From assembly GCF_964340395.1 (NCBI RefSeq), contig NC_135556.1:9556501-9620500 (forward strand): a stretch of DNA of 64,000 nucleotides, written 5' to 3'. The notes under the pieces are model-generated. The model was given only the letters and a program-made list of their open reading frames with translations, searched no databases and was not told where the DNA came from. Origin of the DNA: Glandiceps talaboti. Lineage: Eukaryota > Hemichordata > Enteropneusta > Spengelidae. This document shows positions 59,700 to 64,000 of the stretch, piece after piece; position 1 is the stretch's first letter; each line of letters begins with the position of its first letter. The position numbers and the translations under genes were made by a program.

Positions 59700-60545
59700 C
59701 GTAAATTCTGACTCCAGCATAATTTCAAGTTTATTCCGAGCTCGGTATTACAGGCATTCGACTAGAGTCTTTATACCTCAAAGATATACAACAGTCCATT
59801 TCTGTACAAGGCATATCAGAAACCAAACATTTGCAGTGTGGAGTGCCACAAAACCCTGTGCTTGGTCCACTCTTACACGCGTATGCTGTCTATACACACC
59901 ACCACTTGGAAAGCTAATCCGACATCAAAATCTCAATATGCAACAACATGCAGACGACAACCAGATTTACCAATATATTTCCCCAATCACATACGTCAAC
60001 TACAGTAACTAAGATGGAAACTGTTGCACATGATATTAAACGACCCAAAATAAGCTAGTTTAATGATGGCAAAACCGAGGTCCTCCTTATCACGTCTCAG
60101 TTCAACAGGCTTCCTCGTCTCATGAACCACATCAACATGGGATCGTCTTCTGTGCAGTTAGTGGATTCAGCATGTACCATTTGTGTAACAATTGATGACC
60201 GTTATAACCTCAAGAAGCACATCTCGTTGACATGTAGATCAGTTCTTTTTCACCCCCGAACAATAGGTCGCATCATTGACAGTGGAGGGGGCCCCTCCAC
60301 TGTCTATGGTCGCATACGCCAGTATCTTACAAACGGAGTTTGTCAGAACCTTGGTCATGCACTTATATCATCGAAACCTGACTACTGAATGTCCCTTCTG
60401 TATGGGCTGCCAGCTAAAAACATTGTCCCTCTTGAACATGCCCAAAATACAGCAGCTAGGATTGTGTCAGGTACAAAGAAAACAGATCACGTCACATCGG
60501 TTCTTTCAATAACACAGTTTAGTTAATCACACTGGCGTCAAGTGT
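59700..60545 (+). mobile_element. CR1/L2-type LINE fragment: RT core to 3' end of ORF2
   Basis: Broken frames encode CGVPQ-like QNPVLGPLL, then LGKLIRHQNL and ADDNQIYQ (RT catalytic region with YADD reduced to HADD), followed by KTEVLLITSQFNRLPRL, SSSVQLVDSA, VTIDDRYNLKKHISLTCR, ALISSKPDY and NTAARIVSGTKKTDHVT, the usual order at the end of CR1/L2/Daphne-type ORF2. Several frameshifts and stops are present, as is a 34-bp inverted-repeat insertion at 60,274. It is dead and 5'-truncated. Confidence 0.8.
60274..60307. mobile_element. 34-bp palindromic mini-element inside the LINE, 8-bp target duplication
   Basis: GACAGTGGAGGGG and its complement meet at the centre. GGTCGCAT is repeated on both sides (60,266-60,273 and 60,308-60,315). 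The 8-bp duplication and CA-type end suggest a hAT-like origin. It interrupts otherwise readable LINE sequence. Confidence 0.65.
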
Positions 60546-60882
60546 AGTTACATAATATACCAGTAGGTAGGGCCTACATGTACATGTAGTCTCAGGTCAC
60601 TACATTGTGGTCTGAGATGTAGTTTACACCACTATGACCTAAGAACTTGAACCAGGGCTGAGGAGAAGTGGTCTGAGGTTAAAGTTTTGCAGCTCTCGTT
60701 CAGCAATCTCAAAACATTTCAGCCTACTTCCCGTAATGAACACTTGTCAAGCATTTTTGTAGCTCCCATACTCAAAGACTACATATATGTTTATATACGA
60801 CTCAAAATATAACACTGAAATTTACTTTGAACACGTTCAGTTTCAGTAGACCTATTAAAGCCCAAAATCTCCACCGTATAAT

Positions 60883-61143
60883 TTAATATCGGTAATAGTT
60901 TACAGTCAAAAACTGAGTTTTGACTAGGAGGTCCCCAAGTTTTGCAAGTTGACTCATGACCGCAATCATTGCTTTACTCGCTTGAGCTGCAAGCGCTAAA
61001 TACCATAGACCACTGCTTGACATAATCACGCCTAGATATTCATAAAAAGCGAACAACGTCGAGTTTATGACCACCAATAACCACTTTTCAATTTTCTTAA
61101 GAATTTCATCTCTTAGTAAATACAATAATTTTAGTTTTGACAT
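60883..61143 (-). mobile_element. LINE fragment, post-RT region (minus strand)
   Basis: The open frame encodes EYLGVIMSSSGLWYLALAAQ followed by ASKAMIAVMSQLAKLGDLLV, the familiar stretch after the RT catalytic domain in jockey/RTE-like elements (YLGV...SGxW...A..A..A...L...LG.LP...). Truncated on both sides. Confidence 0.65.

Positions 61144-64000
<2,857 letters not shown>

Overview
The window looks like a nuclear chromosome segment from an aquatic invertebrate metazoan: AT-rich, introns with GT/AG ends, standard stop codons, many microsatellites, inverted-repeat DNA transposons and CR1/Rex1/jockey-type LINE relics. The proteins it encodes (a DED-NACHT NLR, bacterial-like PI-PLCs, a sulfotransferase-like protein) suit a lancelet, hemichordate or mollusc. 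The species cannot be fixed from the sequence alone.

The first 53 kb is dominated by three copies of one segmental duplication. Each carries, on the + strand, an NLR gene followed about 2.4 kb later by an intronless gene for a bacterial-like phosphatidylinositol phospholipase C (PI-PLC). Unit A (before base 1 to 15,151) has the 3' end of an NLR, an intact PI-PLC (3819-4673), a 101-bp sulfotransferase relic and a second, broken PI-PLC split by a 2.7-kb transposon. Unit B (about 16,660 to 32,743) has an NLR pseudogene, an intact PI-PLC (24,497-25,351), the same relic and the same broken, transposon-split PI-PLC. Unit C (about 40,808 to 53,300) has an intact three-exon NLR (41,892-48,290), an intact PI-PLC (51,203-52,057) and a complete sulfotransferase-like coding exon on the minus strand. 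A more distant PI-PLC with a more canonical active site (15,754-16,581) lies between A and B.

Between B and C (32.7-40.8 kb) and after C (53.3-64 kb) I see no convincing host gene. These stretches hold LINE fragments, simple repeats, dispersed repeats and several striking palindromes, including a perfect 154-bp palindrome with a 9-bp target duplication.

The best candidate for a new system is the repeated NLR + PI-PLC cassette. The NLR (DED, NACHT, novel leucine-rich C-terminus) looks like a cytosolic sensor, and the PI-PLC, whose N-terminus suggests myristoylation, is a possible membrane-lipid effector or partner. That link is inferred from repeated adjacency and same-strand orientation; nothing here proves they act together. 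Comparing the copies gives clean transposon insertions, empty sites and a relative order of events.
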